From Photobacterium swingsii (GTDB lineage: Bacteria; Pseudomonadota; Gammaproteobacteria; Enterobacterales; Vibrionaceae), in contig NZ_AP024852.1 of NCBI RefSeq assembly GCF_024346715.1, positions 992,001-1,056,000 of the forward strand: 64,000 bases of DNA, read 5' to 3'. The notes under the pieces are model-generated. The model searched no databases and was not told the origin of the DNA. It worked only from the letters and a program-made list of their open reading frames with translations. The first letter of the stretch is position 1; each line of letters starts with the position of its first letter. This document shows, in pieces, positions 1-7,789 of the stretch. The position numbers were made by a program, and so were the translations under genes.

Positions 1-2
1 CG

Positions 3-1205
3 AGCGCAACAGATGCTCGTATTAGTGAGCTAGAAAACCAAGTGTCAGTTTTATCAGAACAGCAGCAGTCTAGCATCGCAGATCGTTTTCAATTTGATGG
101 TTTTGCATCGTTAAATCTTCAAGTGGCGAATAACAAAGCCGGTTATGCAGGCGCTTCGGATAAGTTGAATTTAGATGAAGGTTCGTTATTCGGTTTACAA
201 ACGGTATTTACGATTAATGACTCAACCCAAGCGACAGTGCAGTTGGTGAGTCGCGGTACTGAGCTTGAAAACTGGAAGCCACAAATTGAGTGGGCTTTCA
301 TTAGCCATGAATTTACCCATAACCTAAAAGGTCGAGCGGGTAAATTGCGTCTACCACTATTTATGTTATCGGATTACTTAGAAGTGGGTTACGCGCAGCT
401 AGGTGTGCGTGTACCTAATGAAGTATATGGCAATGTGGTGGCAACCTCGTTTACCGGTGCTGATATGCTTTACGATATCGAGCTGGATGATAGCAGCATT
501 CAACTACAAGGTTTTGCGGGCTCTCATAACCTAAGTTCAGATAAAACTAAATTCCGCGCACAGACGAAATTCGATCAAATTTATGGTGGTGTTGTATCGT
601 GGACCAACGATACGGTGACACTGCGTTCAAGCTATGCGCAGGCAAAAGTGACGTCGCAAGACAACTGGACGCTGAGTGGCAAGCCGGTTGGTGCAACGAC
701 TTTCCAAAATGATGAAGCGAAGTTTTACGGTGTTGGCGCACGTTTCGATGGTGAAAACCTGTTCGTGATGTCAGAAGTGACACGTACAGAAACTCAAGGC
801 TTCTACCCTGATGCTGATGCTGCTTACGTGACTGCGGGTTACCGTATTGAATCGGTCACACCTTACTTCACAGTTTCACATCTGAAGACCAAAGACAACG
901 ATGGTCGTAAGAAAGCTTCAGCGCAAGCTGCGGCAAACTTTATGCAGAATCAGACCAAACCTAATATGTTTTTAGCGGGTTCAACGCGACTACAGCAAGA
1001 ATTGCTTGATATGCAACGCACTAGCTACAGTGTGGGGGCGCGTTGGGATGTTTACACCAACATGGCGCTAAAAGCCGATGTGACTTATGTGACTGATTTT
1101 GGTGATACCAACGGTGGTTTACCGGGCGCTGTAAATGCCAAAATGAAAGGTCAAAATATTGATGACACCATGGTGTACACAGTCAAACTTGATGTTGTTT
1201 TCTAA
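3..1205 (+). CDS. Outer-membrane porin-like protein, 5'-truncated by window edge
   Basis: The reading frame is open to the first base, so the gene starts upstream; the GTG at 42 is an internal valine, not a start. The visible N-terminus (ARISELENQ..) is a short coiled-coil stretch, as seen before the barrel in several trimeric porin-like proteins. The remainder alternates polar and hydrophobic residues, is rich in aromatics and Gly, and ends in LDVVF; a C-terminal Phe is the usual signal for barrel assembly. Function is inferred as a channel or porin of unknown substrate. The stop overlaps the ribosome-binding site of the next gene, a small PstS-like protein, so the two are probably co-transcribed and might act together in anion or phosphate-type uptake. 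Confidence 0.7.
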   Translation, partial: SATDARISELENQVSVLSEQQQSSIADRFQFDGFASLNLQVANNKAGYAGASDKLNLDEGSLFGLQTVFTINDSTQATVQLVSRGTELENWKPQIEWAFISHEFTHNLKGRAGKLRLPLFMLSDYLEVGYAQLGVRVPNEVYGNVVATSFTGADMLYDIELDDSSIQLQGFAGSHNLSSDKTKFRAQTKFDQIYGGVVSWTNDTVTLRSSYAQAKVTSQDNWTLSGKPVGATTFQNDEAKFYGVGARFDGENLFVMSEVTRTETQGFYPDADAAYVTAGYRIESVTPYFTVSHLKTKDNDGRKKASAQAAANFMQNQTKPNMFLAGSTRLQQELLDMQRTSYSVGARWDVYTNMALKADVTYVTDFGDTNGGLPGAVNAKMKGQNIDDTMVYTVKLDVVF

Positions 1206-1215
1206 GGAGAAAGTC

Positions 1216-1611
1216 ATGTTGAAAAAAACAGTTTTAGCACTTTGCCTTGCTGCATCAAGCTTTGCTCAAGCGGGTGTGGTGGTTATTGCAAACCCTGCTG
1301 CGGCCGATCTTGACGCTCAAACCATTAAGAAAGTTTATTTAGGTAAAGCGAAATCGCTGAATGTTGAAGCGATTGACCTAGCCGATGGGCAGCCGCTTAA
1401 AAGTGAATTCCACGCTAAAGTGACCGGTAAAACAGAAGCACAGCTTCAAGCATACTGGGCGAAAAAAGTATTCACAGGTAAAGGGCAGCCACCTAAAGCA
1501 TTGAGCTCCAGTGCGATTGTCAAAAATACCGTTGCGAATACAGCGAACGCGATTGGCTACATTGACGAAAGCGAAGTTGATGGCAGCGTAAAAGTGATTT
1601 TACGTCCATAA
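1216..1611 (+). CDS. PstS-like single-domain periplasmic binding protein
   Basis: A 131-residue protein with a clear signal peptide (MLKKTVLALCLAASSFAQA) and a fold signature of the phosphate-binding PBP-like family: VVIANP near the mature N-terminus, then IKKVYLGK and an AIGYID motif near the C-terminus. It is about half the length of a normal PstS, so it corresponds to one lobe only; such short proteins are commonly annotated as phosphate ABC transporter substrate-binding proteins, but no ABC permease or ATPase is nearby. The start at 1216 is chosen because AAGGAG (1204-1209) lies at the right distance; a longer frame from 1159 would overlap the porin. Co-transcription with the upstream porin is likely. 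The ligand is unknown. Confidence 0.75.
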   Translation: MLKKTVLALCLAASSFAQAGVVVIANPAAADLDAQTIKKVYLGKAKSLNVEAIDLADGQPLKSEFHAKVTGKTEAQLQAYWAKKVFTGKGQPPKALSSSAIVKNTVANTANAIGYIDESEVDGSVKVILRP

Positions 1612-1656
1612 TAAAATTTGGGTTAGCCTGATGTAGGGCGGATCATTAAAACGATT

Positions 1657-1685
1657 AAAGTCATCATGTTTGATGGCTTTTTTTA
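1657..1685 (+). terminator. Rho-independent terminator after PstS-like gene
   Basis: AAAGTCATCA (1657-1666) pairs with TGATGGCTTT (1671-1680) with one G-U pair, a TGTT loop, then a T run to about 1684. It closes the porin/PstS-like unit. Confidence 0.75.
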
Positions 1686-1907
1686 TGCCCATAAAAAGGA
1701 TATGCGTATTCACGCTACCGCGACATAACCTTCTCGGGTACACTGCAAGGTATTAAGCCTAGGTCTGTATAGCAAGGTCATTGCCTCGCTAAGGTAGTGT
1801 CATTCTTAATAAGTCACTGTGTATTGTTGTCGTTTTAAGCAACTGAACATTGACTTGTCCAGGTTGATATAAGAACTAGCAATAGATTAATAATCCAGAG
1901 CGAATTT

Positions 1908-2378
1908 ATGTCTGAACATGAAGAATACGAAGTAGAAGCATTAGAAATTGAAGTTTCTGCTCAGCCAATTGAATTGTATAAAGTGCTTAAAATTGCCAAC
2001 TTAGTAGGCGGTGGCGGTGAAGCTAAATTTGCCATCTCTGAAGGTTATGTTGGCGTTAATGGTGAGCTAGAACAGCGTAAGCGTCGTAAATTATACGATG
2101 GTGATGTTATTGAGTTTAATCAAGAATATTATGTGGTTGTTTGTGATCAACCAGTAACAGAACCAACAGAAAAAGTAGCTAAAGAGGCGAAAGCTGCCCA
2201 AGTGGATAAGCAACCAGCAGCATCGAAAAATTCAGCAGTAAATAAGCGAAAGAATAAGTCGGCTAAAGCATCGTCAAGCAAGGCATCATCTAAAAAACCG
2301 GCGAAAAAACCGGCTAAACAAACTGCAGAAAAGCCGTCATTTGATAAAACGACAGGGCGCAAATCGCTGAGTTTTTAA
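1908..2378 (+). CDS. YbcJ-like S4-domain RNA-binding protein with Lys-rich tail
   Basis: Residues about 18-80 match the small YbcJ/S4 RNA-binding family: LYKVLKIANLVGGGGEAK, then ISEGYVGVNG and a basic QRKRRKL segment followed by YDGDVIEF. E. coli YbcJ is about 70 residues; this protein is 156 because of an added low-complexity C-terminal half made of Lys, Ala and Ser with KKPAKKPAK repeats, resembling histone-H1-like tails. It probably binds structured RNA, perhaps on ribosomes, with the tail adding nonspecific nucleic-acid affinity (inference). The ATG has only a weak upstream GAG. A stem-loop terminator follows at 2397. It is transcribed alone, with 296 bases free of genes before it. Confidence 0.8.
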   Translation: MSEHEEYEVEALEIEVSAQPIELYKVLKIANLVGGGGEAKFAISEGYVGVNGELEQRKRRKLYDGDVIEFNQEYYVVVCDQPVTEPTEKVAKEAKAAQVDKQPAASKNSAVNKRKNKSAKASSSKASSKKPAKKPAKQTAEKPSFDKTTGRKSLSF

Positions 2379-2396
2379 CTGAAATGTTTTAGAGAG

Positions 2397-2420
2397 AAAA
2401 GACTCTACGGAGTCTTTTTT
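2397..2420. terminator. Bidirectional intrinsic terminator
   Basis: AAAAGACTC (2397-2405), loop TACG, GAGTCTTTT (2410-2418), then more T. The A run on the left lets it also act on the leftward yidZ transcript. Confidence 0.8.
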
Positions 2421-2484
2421 ATTGTCTGAAGATGGCGTGCATATAGCTGTGTCATCAAGCCGATGCTCATTCATTATCAAATGG

Positions 2485-3474
2485 TTATTGCTCACTATTT
2501 GTTTCGTTCATCGCCTTGATATGGTTTGAAAATTGATGGCGGATGGTTTCTCGTAGCCATTCTATTTTAGGGTTATGCGTATTTCGTTTGTGCCATAGCA
2601 AACAATATTGAATCGTGAGTTGTTGGTATTCTTCCTCTGTGATGGGGAGAGGGCGCATTGTTAACTCAGGGCTGTGCTGCTTAACATAGGGAGCAATAGA
2701 AGAAGGGGCTGTGGTTATTTGCTGATGACCCGGTTGCGCTGTCATGAAAAGGGATTGCTCGAAATCCGACAAGGTAAAAGAAACTCTACGCTTTAAGCCT
2801 TTTGTTGCCAATAACTCATCGAACGCAAACTGTTCACTCTCTTCCCAAAGAATCGAAATGAAATCAAAAGACAGCAAGGTATCCAGTGTCCATGGTTGTG
2901 TTAACAAAGGATGGTCATTGCGCAAGAAGACCATGGGTCTGTCTTCATAAAGTACTTCGTAGTTAACATAGTAGGGGAGCTCTTCAAGGGTCTCTTGCGA
3001 TCGATGATGTGTCTCTCTTCCGCAGAAACCTAAGTCAGAATCACCATTAATAATGCTATCGAGGGAGCTTGATTGCCAATTTCGAATACGAATGGTGCAG
3101 TCTTGATATTGCTGTTGGATTGCTTGCGCAAGCTCAGGAAAGTAAAGGAAATGAAAGGGGGACTCAAGCATCAACTGGAAGTTTAAACCCACAGGGTTAA
3201 TATCGCCGTTTCTTTCTGCAATGCGAGAGGCCAATAAAAAGAGTTCAGCCAACTCTTGCTCCATGCTGAGCGATAACTGAGTAGGTTGTAAACCATTTGG
3301 TGCTCTGACAAAAAGCGGGTCATCAAACCAGTCTCGTAATTTGGCGAGTGATTTACTTACTGCTGAAGGCGTAATGTTGAGTTTTTTAGCGGTATGCGTC
3401 ACGCTCCGTTCTTGTAATAGCGTTTGCATGGTGATTAATAAATTTAAATCTAAGCGGTGCAGGGGCTTTCGCAT
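2485..3474 (-). CDS. yidZ: LysR-family regulator, YidZ type
   Basis: A 329-residue LysR regulator. The N-terminal winged helix (residues about 8-66) has LDLNLL, then ERSVTHTAKKLNITPSAVSKSL and WFDDPLFVR. From memory it aligns along its whole length with E. coli YidZ, including LRNW, SLD.I..G..DLGF.GRE.H.RS.E, FEQSLFM.AQP and the near-terminal LLWHKRN.HNPKI.WLRETI. The effector domain spans roughly residues 95-310. YidZ has been linked to anaerobic nitric-oxide protection in E. coli, but no target is obvious here. It faces away from the M16 peptidase gene across 250 bases, so a shared control region is possible. Confidence 0.85.
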   Translation of the reverse strand: MRKPLHRLDLNLLITMQTLLQERSVTHTAKKLNITPSAVSKSLAKLRDWFDDPLFVRAPNGLQPTQLSLSMEQELAELFLLASRIAERNGDINPVGLNFQLMLESPFHFLYFPELAQAIQQQYQDCTIRIRNWQSSSLDSIINGDSDLGFCGRETHHRSQETLEELPYYVNYEVLYEDRPMVFLRNDHPLLTQPWTLDTLLSFDFISILWEESEQFAFDELLATKGLKRRVSFTLSDFEQSLFMTAQPGHQQITTAPSSIAPYVKQHSPELTMRPLPITEEEYQQLTIQYCLLWHKRNTHNPKIEWLRETIRHQFSNHIKAMNETNSEQ

Positions 3475-3725
3475 TGTCGGTATAGTCTCTTAAATAATGC
3501 TACTAAAAATACCATCACCATTGTTAAACGATGAACGACGACCTTCCTTAATATTAACGTTTTTTGAGAAATTAAGATAAAGCTCACTAAGCATATACCG
3601 CGTTTAGTAATATTTTCTAAGTGTAAATATTGCCTGTGAGATCGCAAAATAATGCTTTTATTTGATCTATTTGTCTTAACTATCTAAACGCTGCTGTACT
3701 CTGGGTTAATTGATAAGGAGTAGTT

Positions 3726-6518
3726 ATGAAACAGTGGCTTAGGTTATGTGGTTTTTTACTGGTTGGCCTGTTTTTATTAGTAGGGTGTCAACAAGACGGT
3801 CAGTGGTATGCAACAACAATAAAATCCGATCCAGATTGGCAGCATGGGCAGCTTGAAAATGGCATGAAGTACCATCTTTACCAAAAAGATGATGAAGCTG
3901 TCGAACTGAGATTTGTTGTGCATGCTGGCAGCGCACAAGAGAATGAACAACAACATGGCTATGCCCATTTCCTTGAGCATATGTCCTTTAAAGATACGAC
4001 GCAATTGGGGCAACAAGATGTATGGCAGTTCTTCGAGCGATTAGGATTGAGTGCAGGTGCTGATATTAATGCTTATACCTCTTACAACCAGACGTGGTAC
4101 CAACTAACGCTGCCTGATTCAACTGATTTGCCGACGGCTTTTACATGGTTTCGGGATGTTGCTGACGGCATGTTATTAAAGCCGGAGCAGGTAGACTCTG
4201 AAATCGGAGCCGTCATGGGGGAGTATCGCCTTCGTTTACCGCAAGAGCGCAGTATCTACAGTCAGGTAGAAGCGCGCCTTCGTGCGGATAATACGAGTTA
4301 TCATGAGGTATTAGGCACTAAGCAGAGTATTCAATCGGTAACGCCAGCAGCACTGAAGGATTACTATCAGCGCTGGTATTTCCCAGCGAATACGGAATTA
4401 GTGGTAGTGGGTGATTTTGATGCCACTACCATTGAGGCGCAAATAGCTCAGCACTTTTCCTCATGGCTAGGTCAGGGGCAGAAAGTTGCGAATATTGAGC
4501 CAATACAGTTACCGAGTCAGAAAGCGCACGCATTAGTTGCCCCTGAAGGGACAGAGTCGGCACTGATTATTGTCAAACCACTCGGAGAAGCACAACGCTT
4601 AACTTATGGTGATCAATTCCGATCTCTTGAAGTTGATTTGTTAAATCACCTCATACAAGCACGTTTACTGGATCGCAGTATTGCACTTGCAAGCAATGCG
4701 AGTTACGTAGAAGCTTATGCTGATACGTTTGAGGGACAGAAATTTAGCGCCCTTGCAGTCGGTTTTAAGGAAAAACACCGCGCTGAAGTACAAGATTTTG
4801 TGGCTAAAGAGCTGGCGAATCTGCGTGATCACGGTATTGGACAGGCTGAATTAGCGGCGGCGATGGCCAGTTATCAAACAAACTTAAAGAACCATGCTGA
4901 GAATTGGAAAGCCGATGATTCATGGGTGATTACCGACAGCATGTTTACCAGCTTATTTGAACCTCGCACCCTGATGTCTGAAGCTGAACATAAAGCGGTT
5001 CTAGTACGCTTTGTGGCAGAGATGGATCAGGCTCGAGTAAATAAGAGTTTGAAACAGCAGTTAACACAGTTACTTGATCAGCAAGCAACCTATTACTTTA
5101 TGGCTTATACCAAGGCTGAGCAATCGCAACAGCTTGCGCAAGATGTTCAGCTATTCACGCAATCTTTGGCTAAATCAGGTCATGCCTTGATGTTGGCAAA
5201 AACGGTTTCTGTTTTTCCTACACCTGCTCGGAAAGGAAAAATCCTTTCCGAGCAACAAGTCGATGATACAACTTGGGTGTGGCAACTTAGCAATGGGGTG
5301 GAGGTTTGGTTTCAGCAAATGCCAGAAACAAAGCAAAATGCGTACATGAATTGGGCCGTAAAAGCGGGTCGATCGCAATTGGATCCTGCTTTGTATCCAG
5401 CAAGTGAGTTAGCCTTCGAGACCTTGTATCGCAGCGGCTTCGCTGGACTAGATGTCGCAGCGATTGAAAAAGTATTTTCAGCCAATAATACCTTGCTTAC
5501 GCCTTACCTTAATGACTATGACAACGGATTATCGATTGCGACTCAGCACGATAATTTACCGTTTGCCATGTCTGCATTACATCATGTGTTAACTGAAGGC
5601 AAAGTTGATCCTGTGCAGTTAAAGCAGGTGAAAAAGCAATATGTAGAAGATCGGGCTGAGTATGAAAGGTCGCCATGGGGGCTTGTGTTGAAGAAAGTGA
5701 ACGATAGCCTGATTGCGCGTGGCACGTTTTACAATATTTGGCCGAGTAAAACCTTTGCCGGTGTAACCGATAATGACGTTCAGCAGGTTTACCAAGATTT
5801 ATTCCAGCAGCAGCATCACAACCGTTTAGTGATTGTTGGGGATCTTCAACCTGCGGATATTACACCACTGTTGCGTCAGTATGTTGCGAATATTCCACTA
5901 GCTGCCAACGAACATGAACGGTCAGCTGTGGTGGAGTTAAACAAGGCACCTCAAGTATTGGAGTTACCCGTATCAAACGAAAAATCAGTGGGCTACCTGT
6001 TGTTTTTGTCTAACCCGGTATCAGATGAAACCAAAGTGTTAGCAACGGATGTGATGGCACAAGACATGCTGCTTCGTATTGTTAATCAGCGTGCATTTCA
6101 ATTGCTTCGTGGTCAATATGGCTTAAGCTATGCGCCAAGCATTATTGGTGATATCCCAGATAGCGGCGCATACAGCAGTGTTATTGTTAGTTTGAACATA
6201 GATAAAAAAGATTTAGCGAAATCGAAGCAAGCAGTAGCTGAACTATTAAAAGGGGTTCAACAAGAAGGGATAACCCAACAAGAGCGAGACACCGCCGCCA
6301 AACAGTTGGCATTGGATTTAAAACCCATGGCCAAAAATGGGGCGGAAACAGCACGTTTCATGGGGCGTTACTTGCTGCATGGTTATGATGTCGAGGCTGT
6401 GAAAAATCCGCAGCGTTTTATCGATAAGGTCACTGTTGAAGTGTTAAATCAACAGGCTAGTAGCTTGATGGGAAAACAAAGTTACACCATTGAAGCGACG
6501 ATATTGCCGAAAGGCTAG
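3726..6518 (+). CDS. M16-family zinc metallopeptidase, predicted outer-membrane lipoprotein
   Basis: A 930-residue insulinase/pitrilysin-type peptidase. The lipobox LVGC places the lipidated cysteine at residue 21, and Gln at +2 predicts sorting to the outer membrane, so it should act on peptides in the periplasm. The inverted zinc motif HFLEH is at residues 81-85 and the distal ligand is E166 (or E159) in SEIGAVMGEYRLR. The layout is the usual tandem of two M16 repeats: an active N-terminal half and a C-terminal half (from about residue 510) lacking HxxEH. A GAxTSYNQTWYQL-type segment follows the metal site as in PqqL-like members. The start has a good AAGGAG (3716-3721). It appears monocistronic. 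Substrate unknown. Confidence 0.9.
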   Translation: MKQWLRLCGFLLVGLFLLVGCQQDGQWYATTIKSDPDWQHGQLENGMKYHLYQKDDEAVELRFVVHAGSAQENEQQHGYAHFLEHMSFKDTTQLGQQDVWQFFERLGLSAGADINAYTSYNQTWYQLTLPDSTDLPTAFTWFRDVADGMLLKPEQVDSEIGAVMGEYRLRLPQERSIYSQVEARLRADNTSYHEVLGTKQSIQSVTPAALKDYYQRWYFPANTELVVVGDFDATTIEAQIAQHFSSWLGQGQKVANIEPIQLPSQKAHALVAPEGTESALIIVKPLGEAQRLTYGDQFRSLEVDLLNHLIQARLLDRSIALASNASYVEAYADTFEGQKFSALAVGFKEKHRAEVQDFVAKELANLRDHGIGQAELAAAMASYQTNLKNHAENWKADDSWVITDSMFTSLFEPRTLMSEAEHKAVLVRFVAEMDQARVNKSLKQQLTQLLDQQATYYFMAYTKAEQSQQLAQDVQLFTQSLAKSGHALMLAKTVSVFPTPARKGKILSEQQVDDTTWVWQLSNGVEVWFQQMPETKQNAYMNWAVKAGRSQLDPALYPASELAFETLYRSGFAGLDVAAIEKVFSANNTLLTPYLNDYDNGLSIATQHDNLPFAMSALHHVLTEGKVDPVQLKQVKKQYVEDRAEYERSPWGLVLKKVNDSLIARGTFYNIWPSKTFAGVTDNDVQQVYQDLFQQQHHNRLVIVGDLQPADITPLLRQYVANIPLAANEHERSAVVELNKAPQVLELPVSNEKSVGYLLFLSNPVSDETKVLATDVMAQDMLLRIVNQRAFQLLRGQYGLSYAPSIIGDIPDSGAYSSVIVSLNIDKKDLAKSKQAVAELLKGVQQEGITQQERDTAAKQLALDLKPMAKNGAETARFMGRYLLHGYDVEAVKNPQRFIDKVTVEVLNQQASSLMGKQSYTIEATILPKG

Positions 6519-6521
6519 TTT

Positions 6522-6683
6522 ATACCAATTTAACTAAGTAATTGATCGTTCTTGCTGGTTAAAATCAATGATAACTGCGTTATAGATTTTGTAGATAGAA
6601 CAACTAGCTATCTGCAATCTACGCCTTGTTTTCAGTGCTTTTTCTGCGCAATTACCTGAACATTTACTTACCCAGATTGGTAT
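6522..6683. repeat. MITE-like intergenic repeat, copy 1
   Basis: A 162-base element bounded by imperfect inverted ends: ATACCAATTTAACTAAGTAA (6522-6541) and TTACTTACCCAGATTGGTAT (6664-6683), 16 of 20 positions complementary. It contains an internal inverted repeat (AGATAG / CTATCT, about 6592-6613). Related sequences occur at 43597 and 47831. No ORF of significance lies inside, which fits a non-autonomous transposon-derived or ERIC-like repeat. Confidence 0.6.
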
Positions 6684-6705
6684 TACTCGTAATCATTCCA
6701 CCCTA

Positions 6706-6738
6706 ATGAAAAAGTCGCCAACTAGGCGACTTTTTCAT
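6706..6738. terminator. Bidirectional terminator between convergent genes
   Basis: ATGAAAAAGTCGCC (6706-6719), loop AACTA, GGCGACTTTTTCAT (6725-6738): a perfect 14-bp stem with A and T runs, serving the M16 gene rightward and the CDF-like gene leftward. Confidence 0.85.
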
Positions 6739-6772
6739 GTGAGCGATATTAATTGCAAGATAAGGTTCAAAA

Positions 6773-7690
6773 CTAACTAAGGACTAATTCAATATCAATA
6801 TGGGGGTAGTCTTGTGTCAGCTTGTGGGCTAGTGATTGTTTAATATCAGCTAAAAGAGTGATGCCTTTGTTTTCAACCTCTTCAGTGGTAAAGCTTAAAA
6901 CAATCAAATAACTGCTACCTGTTTTGCTGATGAAGACATTGTTTGCAGTTGTTTCATTTTGGGACAGTGCCTGAGTAATTACACCTTCAATGGCTTGATA
7001 AGCATCGACATTTTGTAATCGTCCACCGGCTAGCTCGATAAAGGCTTCCCTCACGATATGAATAGGCTGTTTGGCCATTATCATCGCTAAAAAAAGAACC
7101 ATAATGGCATCGCCAATATACAATAAAAAATCAAAACTGCTTGCTGGATTAATGTAACCAATAAGCACCAGTGCAGCACCTGTACCCGCAGACATAAAAC
7201 CATCGACTAATGAGGATGCTTTATCGGTTTCAAGCATACTGCTGCTGTTACCGGTACGTTTATTTTGCTGGTGATAAAAAAGTGATAGGCTAAAACAGAT
7301 CACAACCATAGCAATGGAATAAATTAAGATCGGCCCTGTCTTTAGCATCGACAGTTCTTCACCTTGAATATACTTAGCTATTTTGGATACATTTGCTGTT
7401 AATGCTGTCAGCAATACGCCGCCAATTAATAAGCCTTTGAGTAAAGAGTAAAGAGCTTCTGACACATATAAGCCAAATGGAAAGGTGTTGGAGCGGTTGG
7501 CTTTGATTGCTGAAATTTTTAACGCGGCAATGGAAGATAGAAATAAAATAAACGAGAAATTACCGTCTAATAGTAAGGCTTCAGATCCTGAAAGGTAAAA
7601 GGTTGCCCAACCTGAAAAAGCCATAAATAGATTGGCGCATAGTCCGACTGTTAATGATTGGCGCTCAATTTTTATTATTTTATCTTTCAT
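6773..7690 (-). CDS. Divergent cation-diffusion-facilitator-like membrane protein
   Basis: A 305-residue protein with about six membrane segments in the first 210 residues and a soluble C-terminal domain, the usual CDF/ZnT layout. The family signature is recognisable as SEALLLDGNFSF (residues 36-47) and the TM5 region TDKASSLVDGFMS (155-167). Compared with the textbook transport site (Asp-x3-Asp in TM2, His-x3-Asp in TM5), this protein keeps D42 and D163 but has Ser at 46 and 159, so two of four usual metal ligands are missing. It may carry a different ion, use other ligands, or have lost transport. It is separated from the PAP2 gene upstream by a perfect terminator hairpin, so it is expressed independently. 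Confidence 0.7.
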   Translation of the reverse strand: MKDKIIKIERQSLTVGLCANLFMAFSGWATFYLSGSEALLLDGNFSFILFLSSIAALKISAIKANRSNTFPFGLYVSEALYSLLKGLLIGGVLLTALTANVSKIAKYIQGEELSMLKTGPILIYSIAMVVICFSLSLFYHQQNKRTGNSSSMLETDKASSLVDGFMSAGTGAALVLIGYINPASSFDFLLYIGDAIMVLFLAMIMAKQPIHIVREAFIELAGGRLQNVDAYQAIEGVITQALSQNETTANNVFISKTGSSYLIVLSFTTEEVENKGITLLADIKQSLAHKLTQDYPHIDIELVLS

Positions 7691-7730
7691 CTATTGTTCT
7701 CTAAAGGTGACGATTTACTAAGTAGCGTAG

Positions 7731-7759
7731 ATAAAACGCTCTATGGTAGAGCGTTTTAT
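7731..7759. terminator. Perfect hairpin terminator between PAP2 and CDF-like genes
   Basis: ATAAAACGCTCTA (7731-7743) is perfectly complementary to TAGAGCGTTTTAT (7747-7759) across a 3-base loop. It ends the leftward PAP2 transcript before the CDF-like gene. Confidence 0.8.
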
Positions 7760-7789
7760 CAATATGGCAATGATGGTAGCAACTGGGCT

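Noticed and set aside
42-44. GTG as the start of the first porin-like gene
   Set aside because: The frame is open to the window edge with a continuous coiled-coil sequence upstream and there is no ribosome-binding site before the GTG.
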